Positions 43,334-50,606 of a stretch of 64,000 bases of DNA are shown piece by piece (the first letter of the stretch is position 1; every line of letters starts with the position of its first letter). The translations under genes were made by a program, and so were the position numbers. The notes beneath the pieces are model-generated. The model was not told the DNA's origin, made no database searches, and saw only the letters and a list, made by a program, of their open reading frames with translations. The DNA is from Chryseosolibacter sp036402075. GTDB lineage: Bacteria > Bacteroidota > Bacteroidia > Cytophagales > Cyclobacteriaceae. The stretch covers positions 1 through 64,000 of the forward strand of contig DASWTP010000106.1 of the NCBI GenBank assembly GCA_036402075.1, given 5' to 3'.

Positions 43334-44212
43334 ATGGATCGATCGTTCTCTTTTATTACAACCGGATTGCTATTCGCAGTGCTTTGGGCATCAGCATCGG
43401 TTGCGGGCAAATTTGGGCTGATGTCAGTTGAGCCCCTGGTACTGTTCAACGTCAGGTTTCTGGGCGCAGGCGTTTTGCTCCTTTCTTACACGTTTGCTTG
43501 GGAAAAGTCGCGATTGCCAGCCCTGAATGAATGGAAAGCGCTGACCATTTTTGGTGCCTTCAATACGACCTTGTACCTGGGAATTTTTGTAATCGCGCTG
43601 CAATACACGTCTCCAGGAATCACCACCCTGGCAGTTGCATTAAATCCTCTTTTTATCAGCGTAATGACAGCTGTGTGGATGAAGAGACGTGTAGGTGTTC
43701 TTGAATGGACGAGCGTTGCCATCGGATTAACCGGGGTTTTTGTTGCCAGCTATCCCCTGCTTCTCAACAGTCAGGCAAAACCGATTGGCCTGTTGCTATT
43801 GATCCTGAGCATGGCCGCATACTCCGCGGGGGCTGTCTATTACGCAAACATTAACTGGGGCCTTTCGCGAATATCAATTAACGGATGGCAGGTCTTTATT
43901 GGAGGAATTCTCCTAATTCCATTTACATTAGTGATGCACTCGAATGAAAATAACTTCGACAAAACGTTCTGGTTATCCCTTCTCTGGCTCATTGTTCCGG
44001 TATCCATCGGTGCTGTTCAACTTTGGCTTCGCCTCCTAAAGGCCGATGCAGTCAAAGCTTCTCTGTGGCTGTACCTGTGCCCCATCTTCGGATTCGCTTA
44101 CGCTGCCATGCTGTTTGATGAGGAGATTACGGCTTACACCGCGATTGGCACAGCGCTCGTGCTTGCCGCTCTTTACATTGGTCAATCGGAGCAGAAGAAA
44201 AAAATCAGTTAA
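43334..44212 (+). CDS. EamA/DMT-family transporter
   Basis: A 292-residue drug/metabolite transporter with ten predicted membrane segments in two EamA repeats (about 5-135 and 148-285). Marker pieces are FWASASVAGKFGL-type entry (ALWASASVAGKFGLM), the LAVALNPLFISVMTAVWM segment and the second repeat's IALVLAALYIGQ. Substrates of this family include amino acids and metabolites. Start chosen at ATG 43334, seven codons inside the longest open frame. Its 3' end overlaps the convergent periplasmic protein gene by 8 bp. Confidence 0.9.
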   Translation: MDRSFSFITTGLLFAVLWASASVAGKFGLMSVEPLVLFNVRFLGAGVLLLSYTFAWEKSRLPALNEWKALTIFGAFNTTLYLGIFVIALQYTSPGITTLAVALNPLFISVMTAVWMKRRVGVLEWTSVAIGLTGVFVASYPLLLNSQAKPIGLLLLILSMAAYSAGAVYYANINWGLSRISINGWQVFIGGILLIPFTLVMHSNENNFDKTFWLSLLWLIVPVSIGAVQLWLRLLKADAVKASLWLYLCPIFGFAYAAMLFDEEITAYTAIGTALVLAALYIGQSEQKKKIS

Positions 44213-44594
44213 CAGAATCCCCCGAGACCATTTTCTCCTCTGTAAAACTTACAGGACTTCCATCGGCCGCGAGTCCATAAGTTGTCACCACATCTTCTCT
44301 GCGAATGCGCAACAAATACCGGTTTATGCTTTTATCGAAGAACAGCTCGCCTTCCTCCCAGCCTTCATAAATATCGTTTCGCTCTAACGTACGCCTTAGC
44401 TTCTTTGGGATGTCGGTACGCTTTACGGCAATCCATTGGTTAGCCGGATCAAGGTCAGATCGAACTCGTTTTGTTGTATCATCATTGCTCACCGGCAAAC
44501 CAAACCGGTACTCCGTGCTGTCGGTCAAATCTTTTTGCTGGCCAAACGAAATCACCGGATACAGCAGCATTAGAAATATAACTAGTCTCATCAA
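44205..44594 (-). CDS. Small periplasmic protein of unknown family
   Basis: A 129-residue exported protein with a signal peptide (about 1-18, ending SFGQQ). The mature part has KRTDIPKKLRRTLERNDIYEGWEEGELFFDKSINRYLLRI and a closing VTTYGLAADGSPVSFTEE. This pattern recalls PepSY-like inhibitory domains of Bacteroidota but is not certain. It overlaps the EamA gene at its 3' end and stands divergent from the nitronate monooxygenase gene. Confidence 0.65.
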   Translation of the reverse strand: MMRLVIFLMLLYPVISFGQQKDLTDSTEYRFGLPVSNDDTTKRVRSDLDPANQWIAVKRTDIPKKLRRTLERNDIYEGWEEGELFFDKSINRYLLRIRREDVVTTYGLAADGSPVSFTEEKMVSGDSVN

Positions 44595-44668
44595 AATGCA
44601 ATGTCAATCTTTATGCCTGCTGGCCAGAAGCAACCAGCATTTCAGCTGAAATAGCTATCTTGGTTGAA

Positions 44669-45658
44669 ATGAGTACAGTAAAAACTACCCTGGACAAAAT
44701 GCTGGGCATCGATTATCCCATGATCGTTGCCCCGATGTTCCTGATCTCGAATACAAAGATGGTGAAGGCCGCTTTGTCGTGCGGCATAACGGCAGCATTC
44801 CCGGCTATGAACTACAGAACGGATGAGGAGCTGCGAAAAGCCATTCATGAGATAAAAGCATCCAGTGCAAAACCTTTTGGCGTTAACCTGATCGTAAACA
44901 AGTCGAATCCCAAATACAAAGCCCACCTCCGCACACTTCTCGATTTAAGAGTTGATTATATCATCACCTCGCTGGGCAGCCCGAAGGAAGTGATTCAGGA
45001 GAGCAAAAAAATGGGGATCAAAGTGTTTTGCGATGTCGTTGATCTGAAGTATGCTCAAAAGGTGGAAGAACTCGGTGCCGATGGTGTGATCGCGGTAAAT
45101 TCGCGGGCCGGTGGACATGCAGGAAATATTCCGCCAAAAGAACTTGTTACCTTGCTGAATGAGCATTGCTCGTTGCCGATTATTTCAGCGGGAGGTATCG
45201 CGCACGGAAAAGACCTTCGCGAGGTTATGGATTGGGGCGCTGCGGGCGCTTCCGTAGGAACCATTTTTATTGCGTGCGAAGAAGCGGACATCTCACCGGA
45301 ATACAAGCAAGCCATGATAACGTATGGTGAGAAAGATATTGTACGAACAACGAAGCTCTCAGGCTCTGCGCTGACGGTGATCAATACGCCCTATGTGCAG
45401 CAGCTCGGGACAAAAGCCAATTTCCTTGAATGGATCCTCAACAATAACAAAACGCTGAAAAAATACGCGAAGATGCTGCTTGCCCTGCGTGGCATGAAAG
45501 CCGTTGAGAAGGCCGCATTCGGGGCAACCTATAAAACCGTGTGGTGTGCCGGTCCCGCGATCGAGCACGTGCATGAAATTCAGCCATTATCAGTCATCGC
45601 CAATCGGATCACCCGCGAATTCAAAGAGGCCTATAAAAAAGAAGCACTGGCCTTGTAA
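44669..45658 (+). CDS. Nitronate monooxygenase / FMN-dependent dioxygenase family protein
   Basis: A 329-residue TIM-barrel FMN enzyme of the 2-nitropropane dioxygenase family. Characteristic pieces are the FMN-phosphate region AVNSRAGGHAGN (about 146-157), ISAGGIAHGKDLREVMDWGAAGASVGTIF (about 174-202) and the catalytic-loop GGHAG. It detoxifies nitronates in known members; a FabK-like enoyl-ACP role is a less likely alternative. The start is set at ATG 44669, with an in-frame TTG 9 bp upstream. Confidence 0.86.
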   Translation: MSTVKTTLDKMLGIDYPMIVAPMFLISNTKMVKAALSCGITAAFPAMNYRTDEELRKAIHEIKASSAKPFGVNLIVNKSNPKYKAHLRTLLDLRVDYIITSLGSPKEVIQESKKMGIKVFCDVVDLKYAQKVEELGADGVIAVNSRAGGHAGNIPPKELVTLLNEHCSLPIISAGGIAHGKDLREVMDWGAAGASVGTIFIACEEADISPEYKQAMITYGEKDIVRTTKLSGSALTVINTPYVQQLGTKANFLEWILNNNKTLKKYAKMLLALRGMKAVEKAAFGATYKTVWCAGPAIEHVHEIQPLSVIANRITREFKEAYKKEALAL

Positions 45659-45748
45659 CGGCTCCCCCGATTTGCCTTATCGTAAATTTTTCGTTTCCGC
45701 CTATGGAAGGAAGCACGGAGAATAAGTATCTTCCGTAAAACAAGCTGT

Positions 45749-46135
45749 ATGAAAAACGCCATTAGTTGGTTTGAAATTCCGTCTGTGAATATTGATCGCG
45801 CACAGAAATTCTATGAAACGATTTTTTCGATTTCCCTTACCCCGCTCAATCTGCAAAATATCAAGATGCGGATGTTCCCAATTGAAGATCCAATGGGTGT
45901 GGGTGGCGCAATTGTAGACAGCGGAGGATTCCATAAGCCCTCCGGCACAGAAGGCCCATTGCTCTATCTAAATGCAAATCCGGACGTGGCGAAGGTGCTG
46001 GAAAAAGTAGAGGCTGCCGGGGGAAGAATTCTTGTGCCTAAAACTCCAATCTCAGATCAATTTGGTTTCATGGCTGTTATCATAGACACCGAAGGAAATC
46101 GCATTGCACTCCATTCAATTCCGCTCGGCAAATAG
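45749..46135 (+). CDS. VOC-family (glyoxalase-like) protein
   Basis: A 128-residue protein of the vicinal oxygen chelate superfamily with two beta-alpha-beta-beta-beta units (ISWFEIPSVNIDRAQKFYETIF at 4-25; GPLLYLNANPDVAKVLEKVEAAGG, about 69-92; RIALHSIP at the end). Typical of short Bacteroidota VOC proteins resembling PhnB/glyoxalase. Metal and substrate are unknown. A 55-residue membrane protein gene follows convergently after 13 bp. Confidence 0.87.
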   Translation: MKNAISWFEIPSVNIDRAQKFYETIFSISLTPLNLQNIKMRMFPIEDPMGVGGAIVDSGGFHKPSGTEGPLLYLNANPDVAKVLEKVEAAGGRILVPKTPISDQFGFMAVIIDTEGNRIALHSIPLGK

Positions 46136-46148
46136 GAGAACCCGATTC

Positions 46149-46316
46149 TTATTTGAACACACTTAGGAAAAGATACACAATGAAGAGCAGCACCAGGGCA
46201 ATGGCAGTCCACTGGAGCGTGCCCATACCTCCGGGGAATTCATATTGACACACCGGGCAAACTTTGCTTTTCTCGTCAATCATCATTGCGCATGATGGGC
46301 ATTCCTTCTTCTTCAT
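46149..46316 (-). CDS. 55-residue zinc-ribbon membrane protein
   Basis: Small open frame on the minus strand. It opens with MKKKECPSCAMMIDE and continues KSKVCPVCQYEFPGG, two CPxC pairs (C6/C9 and C20/C23) that form a zinc ribbon. A hydrophobic segment of about 20 residues (QWTAIALVLLFIVYLFLSVF) runs to the C-terminus. This is a familiar plan for tiny single-span zinc-ribbon proteins in Bacteroidota. Start ATG at 46316, stop TAA at 46149-46151. Confidence 0.8.
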   Translation of the reverse strand: MKKKECPSCAMMIDEKSKVCPVCQYEFPGGMGTLQWTAIALVLLFIVYLFLSVFK

Positions 46317-47113
46317 CACGTAAAATACGAATTCTCTTTTGACTTAAGGCGTCATTGGCGAAACACCAAATGCGCGCTTCATGTTGATACTTTGGTGGAA
46401 AAGTTGTGGAGTTCTTTATTGCAAAAAAGTTGTAATGAGAATACGATGCAAGTATCTTCATATCACTAAGTCGCTGTTATACGATTGATCAGACGAACTG
46501 GGAAACAACGTTTCGATTTCTCACGGGAAATGGAAATTAAAAAACCAGCTTGAAACGATTTTGCTTTTGCGCAATGGGTTCGTTCGGATTCCGGCCATAG
46601 CAAGAAGGGCGAGGCAAGCCGTGAGGTGAGCTGATCCTTTACTCGATTATAAAGGCACTCAGTGTTGCTATGCAGGCTACGGTCTGCAATCAACGAGACG
46701 GAGAATAGGTCATATTTGATTTATTCTCCGTTTTTTTTGCCTTCCTCTGTATTCCGCGCTTAACCTCTGGCGTATGAAAACACCGGTTAACTTTTAAGAT
46801 TCAGCCGGAATTCTACATTTTTTGCTTTGTTCTCCGCTTCCGTTCCTGCGTTCGGTAGCCAGGGTCAACTTAACGATCCAGGCATATTTCCTTTGGCTTC
46901 TCCTTATCCAACCGTCAAAAAAGACATTTGCAATCCTTTGCTGCAAAATATTGTAGGCCCCTTGAGCATACAACCACTGAACGTTGCATTCTAACCAAAC
47001 ACTTGTTCTAACTCGTTAGTCCGTAATTTCTTACATCGCTGCCACGGCCGTCTGCTTTGCAAAAGCCGGTCGATCTGAGCCCCGCATCTTTGCATCAACA
47101 AAACAACAACAAC
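46317..47113. other. Gene-poor 800-bp region
   Basis: No gene with clear support. Contents: a strong plus-strand terminator at 46698-46738 with no gene immediately ahead of it; a 120-bp stretch (46570-46690) with a partial likeness to helices 41-43 of 16S rRNA (low confidence); and a decayed-looking frame at 46774-46994 encoding a plausible signal peptide but lacking a start in frame. A minus-strand 75-codon frame at 46466-46693 is probably non-coding. Confidence 0.5.
46698..46731 (+). terminator. Orphan terminator
   Basis: Stem ACGGAGAATA/TATTCTCCGT (46698-46707 with 46722-46731) followed by eight T (46731-46738). No plus-strand gene lies within 560 bp upstream, so it may end an unannotated small RNA. 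Confidence 0.7.
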
Positions 47114-47695
47114 ATGCTTTCAAGAATCACCACCGTTGCTATGCTTTTCACGGTATTGTCAACAAGCACCTTTGCTGATGTAACACCATCAATTAAGGTT
47201 GTTCCTGCAACTGCAGGAAACATTTTCACGCTGCATTACCAGGCACCATCGGCAGGAAACGTAAAGGTTTCGATCCTGGACAAGAATAACGAAGTCGTTT
47301 TTTCTGAATTGATCAGTGAGGCCGGTGCCTTCACGCGGCCCTACAACTTTAGCCAGTTGGAGAAAGGTGAATACAAGATTATCGTACAAGACCGAAGCGG
47401 AAGACAGGAGCAGGTTGTCAAGTATGGCTTAAGCGAGAGCAAGAGCTATATCAAGATCTCAGAAATGAATAAAGAGGAGAGCCGTTTCGTATTGAACATC
47501 GGCACGTCTTCTGAAGAAACCGTGATAGTCAGAATCTACGACAATGCAAAAGGTCTTGTTCACGAGCAGGAAATTGAAGTGAATGGCAACTATGGGTTGA
47601 TCTACAACCTTTCAAAGGTAAGATCGTCACAGAAGTCAATTGTTATGTTCGAAGTTTCAACATCTGCTGGTCAGGTTCAAACAGCAATGTTCTAA
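47114..47695 (+). CDS. Secreted beta-sandwich protein of unknown function
   Basis: A 193-residue exported protein with a signal peptide (MLSRITTVAMLFTVLSTSTFA). The mature part has two similar beta units: VKVSILDKNNEVVFSELISE...FSQLEKGEYKIIVQD (about 53-93) and VIVRIYDNAKGLVHEQEIEV...LSKVRSSQKSIVMFEV (about 139-185). Such folds resemble the C-terminal beta domains of T9SS cargo, but the ending is not a sorting signal. Start chosen at ATG 47114, 19 codons inside the open frame. Confidence 0.72.
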   Translation: MLSRITTVAMLFTVLSTSTFADVTPSIKVVPATAGNIFTLHYQAPSAGNVKVSILDKNNEVVFSELISEAGAFTRPYNFSQLEKGEYKIIVQDRSGRQEQVVKYGLSESKSYIKISEMNKEESRFVLNIGTSSEETVIVRIYDNAKGLVHEQEIEVNGNYGLIYNLSKVRSSQKSIVMFEVSTSAGQVQTAMF

Positions 47696-47720
47696 GATAA
47701 TTGGGTTAGGGGGTAAAAAA

Positions 47721-47747
47721 GAGAAGCCACTGCGAGGTGGCTTTCTC
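47721..47747. terminator. Bidirectional terminator
   Basis: Stem GAGAAGCCAC/GTGGCTTTCTC (47721-47730 with 47737-47747, one bulge). Six A immediately upstream (47715-47720) provide a T run on the minus strand, ending the TerB-like gene; the plus side has a weaker TGTTTT tail for the secreted-protein gene. Confidence 0.7.
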
Positions 47748-47826
47748 TGTTTTAACTACCTGCGGTTTGGGCTCCAAACCTACTATAAACAAGAAACAAA
47801 AAAGTTCTCCTTTCGTACTCCCCGAA

Positions 47827-48231
47827 CTACAAGCCAATCACGGTCGGCTTTTCCCAGATCTTCCGGTTCAGCTCTTTCTGCACGGCAAAGATGAGGTGCA
47901 GTGGAAGATTCAATTCCTTATGATATATTTTATAGATAAGCTGCCACTCGCTGCGATCCATAAAACCATCAGCGTTCGCAATCACACACATCCAGGCAAT
48001 GATGCGCACCTGGTCCTTAAGACTTACCTGTTTTAACGCCATCATCGTCTCGGCATATAAACCATCTTTGTCTTTGGATTTCAACAGCTTGATCTGCGCA
48101 TTGAATTCTTCTTCATTGAATCCTTCAACACGCACCATTTGGCGGGCGGTGGAAAGTTCCTTGTCGTTTACACTTCCATCGGCATACACCAGCAGGAAGT
48201 AAAGTCGGGTAAGAAGCGTGTTGTAGGTCAT
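47827..48231 (-). CDS. TerB-like helical protein
   Basis: A 134-residue all-helical protein of the TerB family. Signature segments are YADGSVNDKE (about 16-25) and NADGFMDRSEW (about 86-96), matching the acidic motif pair of tellurite-resistance TerB. The function of such stand-alone TerB proteins is unknown. The open frame extends 16 codons upstream (to 48279); MTYNTLL at 48231 is taken as the start because it begins the domain. Confidence 0.75.
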   Translation of the reverse strand: MTYNTLLTRLYFLLVYADGSVNDKELSTARQMVRVEGFNEEEFNAQIKLLKSKDKDGLYAETMMALKQVSLKDQVRIIAWMCVIANADGFMDRSEWQLIYKIYHKELNLPLHLIFAVQKELNRKIWEKPTVIGL

Positions 48232-48450
48232 GGGGGTATTCGAATGTAATATATTCCCCATATCGAAATATAATGCCAATCTAAAAATCGCTAAAAATAC
48301 CCAATAGAGGGCATATCGATATCAATCTCGTTCCAAAATGGGAACACTATTAAAATTTGATACTGTTTTGGGATGTAAGAAATGTGTTTGAAGTGTTAAT
48401 GTCTTAATGGGTTAATGTGGACAGACGGAAGCGCTTCAACAATCGAGCAC

Positions 48451-48936
48451 TCAGCTCGGATGAAGGGTTTCACTCCGTTTTTTGAAGGCAATTAGCAACA
48501 ATGCGCCCACCGCATAAAACATAATCAAACGCAAAAAATTCAGGCGATACCATGTGTGAGCACGATCCGCCAGGGAGGGGTCATTTAAATCTTCCAACAT
48601 TAAGCCGACCTCAGGAGCAAAGTATAGGAATGTGGCAGTGGTTACGAGCAGGTCGAGACCGAATGCAACTACAAGAAAGTTTCGGGTTGGTTGCCTTTGC
48701 CAGTTTGCAGAAAGCGCAACAACAAACAACAGGATAGTTAATGGTCTTAGTTTAGCCCAGAAGGCCACCGGTGAAAACTTATACTCACCCTGCAACATAG
48801 CAAATGAGTCAGGGGGTGCGCTCACCAGGACTTTTGTCACGGTCATTTGTTCATAGGCGCCTCCTCCTACCATGGACAGGTAAAAAAGGCAGAGGGTGGC
48901 AATGGCATATAAGCCTGTTGTCGAGCGTTTATTCAT
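48451..48936 (-). CDS. Integral membrane protein, DUF1772-like
   Basis: A 161-residue protein with four hydrophobic segments (about 8-26, 62-80, 88-108, 135-155). The ending RAHTWYRLNFLRLIMFYAVGALLLIAFKKR resembles the anthrone oxygenase/DUF1772 family, which has a conserved W-x-x-x-N-x-x-R near the final helix. Assignment is tentative. The chosen ATG at 48936 lies only 10 bp from the start of the divergent sigma-factor gene. Confidence 0.6.
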   Translation of the reverse strand: MNKRSTTGLYAIATLCLFYLSMVGGGAYEQMTVTKVLVSAPPDSFAMLQGEYKFSPVAFWAKLRPLTILLFVVALSANWQRQPTRNFLVVAFGLDLLVTTATFLYFAPEVGLMLEDLNDPSLADRAHTWYRLNFLRLIMFYAVGALLLIAFKKRSETLHPS

Positions 48937-48946
48937 AATCGCGTTT

Positions 48947-49567
48947 ATGCTCTTTGACAAAAAGTTAGGCGAACGCGTTACAGCTTTCGAATCCAATCCG
49001 ATCATTTTTTTTAATACCTTTAGCAAGAACGATTACACCGCGTTGTCCCCCGAGAACAAGAAAAAATTCGAGCAACTTTTCAAAGAGCTGTTTTCTCCGC
49101 TCACCGGCTACTCCATGAAATACATCTATGACCTGGATGATGCGAAGAACATCGTCCATGAAGTTTTTCTGGCCGTGTGGGAGAAATTCGAATCGCTTCC
49201 GGAAGGAACCAATTACAAGAGTTACCTCTATACCTCGGTCAAGAACAAAAGCCTCAATTTTATTCGCGATAAAAAGAAGCATGTCATCCTCGAGGAGGCG
49301 GAAGACCAGGGGCCTGTGGAAGAAAATCTCACGCTGGAGACGGCCGAACTGGAAAAGGAAGTCGAAATCGCGTTGCAGCTACTGCCGGAAAAATGCCGGC
49401 AGGTGTTTGAAATGAACAGGCAGGATGGTTTAAAATATGCTGAAATAGCTGAAAAACTGAACATATCCATTAAAACGGTTGAAGCGCAGATGTCCAAAGC
49501 ATTGGCCATTATGCGGGAGCATCTGCGTGATTTTTTGGTTGTGTTATTTTTTCTGCTTTTTGGATAA
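48947..49567 (+). CDS. ECF sigma factor of the FecI-like Bacteroidota type
   Basis: A 206-residue sigma-70 family factor. Region 2 includes YDLDDAKNIVHEVFLAVWEKFESLP (about 59-83) with SYLYTSVKNKSLNFIRDKKKH; region 4 has LQLLPEKCRQVFEMNRQDGLKYAEIAEKLNISIKTVEAQMSKALAIMREHL, a helix-turn-helix. A short hydrophobic C-terminal tail (FLVVLFFLLF) is typical of Bacteroidota FecI-like factors. The true start may be downstream: a TTG before SPENKKKFEQLF would be a good alternative, because the first 45 residues are unusual for the family. It is followed by a FecR-type anti-sigma gene. Confidence 0.9.
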   Translation: MLFDKKLGERVTAFESNPIIFFNTFSKNDYTALSPENKKKFEQLFKELFSPLTGYSMKYIYDLDDAKNIVHEVFLAVWEKFESLPEGTNYKSYLYTSVKNKSLNFIRDKKKHVILEEAEDQGPVEENLTLETAELEKEVEIALQLLPEKCRQVFEMNRQDGLKYAEIAEKLNISIKTVEAQMSKALAIMREHLRDFLVVLFFLLFG

Positions 49568-49610
49568 GGGTAAACTCAAACTTATGTGTTAAGGATTCAA
49601 GGATACGTAC

Positions 49611-50606
49611 GTGAAAGATGAAGAAAACGATATCAGGGAGATTATAACCAGGCATTTTGCAGGAGAAACCTCTGCTGCTGAAGAGAAGGCGCTTTCCGAA
49701 TGGATCGGTCAATCGGCCGAAAATGATGCCGAGTATCGAAGATCGAAAAAACTGTTCGCGGCAGCAACGCGCCATTATAAAAAGACAATTGTGCCTGACA
49801 TTGATGTGGACGCAGAATGGAAGGTCTTCGAACAAAAAGTAAGCGATGGTAAGCCCGTGATAAATCTGCGGCCATCGTTTAGCATGCTGAAAATCGCGGC
49901 AGCGGTACTGCTGCTCATTGCAGCCGGAGCTACTATATATTTTTATGCGAACCGTGCCGAGGCTGTCTATTTTGAGACGGCATCATTGGTCCGGAAGGTT
50001 GAATTACCCGATGGATCCACCGTTGTACTAAACCGATTTTCACGGCTCGAGTATACCAGCGATTTCGGCAACGACCATCGAAATGTGAAACTGCAAGGTG
50101 AAGCCTTCTTTGACGTTACCCGGAACGCTGCGCTGCCATTCGTGATATCAGCGCGAAACACAACAATCGAGGTGGTAGGAACCTCATTCAACGTGCTTGC
50201 CTACGATTCAATTTCAGAAGTTGGCGTGATCGTCCAATCAGGCGTTGTTCGCTTCACCGTTCCCGAACTCAACAAGACGGTCGAGCTCATGGCAGGTGAG
50301 AAAGGAACTTTTGCATCTGCACAAAAAACGGTGCAGGAGGAGGTAAACCAGGACGTGAATTATCAATCATGGAATACGCGCAAGCTCACATTCAATGAAA
50401 CTCATCTTTCCGCTGTGATTGAAGCGATCAACAAAGCTTATAATACCAACATTGTACTCAAAGGAATCGTATCCGATACCTGCTTGTTAACCGCGTCCTT
50501 TGACAACCAATCACTGGAGGCCGTGCTCAACGTCCTTGAGTCTACGCTAAACCTCACATACGAACGTGTCGGAAATCGAATTGAAATCACGTCAACCGGA
50601 TGTTAG
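49611..50606 (+). CDS. FecR-type anti-sigma factor (DUF4974)
   Basis: Inner-membrane regulator of 331 residues. A cytoplasmic N-terminal part (1-90) binds the sigma factor; the membrane helix is at about 92-112 (MLKIAAAVLLLIAAGATIYFY). The periplasmic FecR domain (about 118-245, TASLVRKVELPDGSTVVLNRFSRLEYTSDFG) is followed by a C-terminal DUF4974 domain (about 258-331) that mimics the STN domain. The start is GTG at 49611. The stop overlaps the start of the receptor gene by 7 bp, so sigma control, anti-sigma and receptor are one unit. Confidence 0.92.
   Translation: MKDEENDIREIITRHFAGETSAAEEKALSEWIGQSAENDAEYRRSKKLFAAATRHYKKTIVPDIDVDAEWKVFEQKVSDGKPVINLRPSFSMLKIAAAVLLLIAAGATIYFYANRAEAVYFETASLVRKVELPDGSTVVLNRFSRLEYTSDFGNDHRNVKLQGEAFFDVTRNAALPFVISARNTTIEVVGTSFNVLAYDSISEVGVIVQSGVVRFTVPELNKTVELMAGEKGTFASAQKTVQEEVNQDVNYQSWNTRKLTFNETHLSAVIEAINKAYNTNIVLKGIVSDTCLLTASFDNQSLEAVLNVLESTLNLTYERVGNRIEITSTGC

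Noticed and set aside
46466..46693. 75-codon minus-strand frame in the gene-poor patch
   Set aside because: Translation is unlike a folded protein and overlaps the possible rRNA-like stretch and terminator region.
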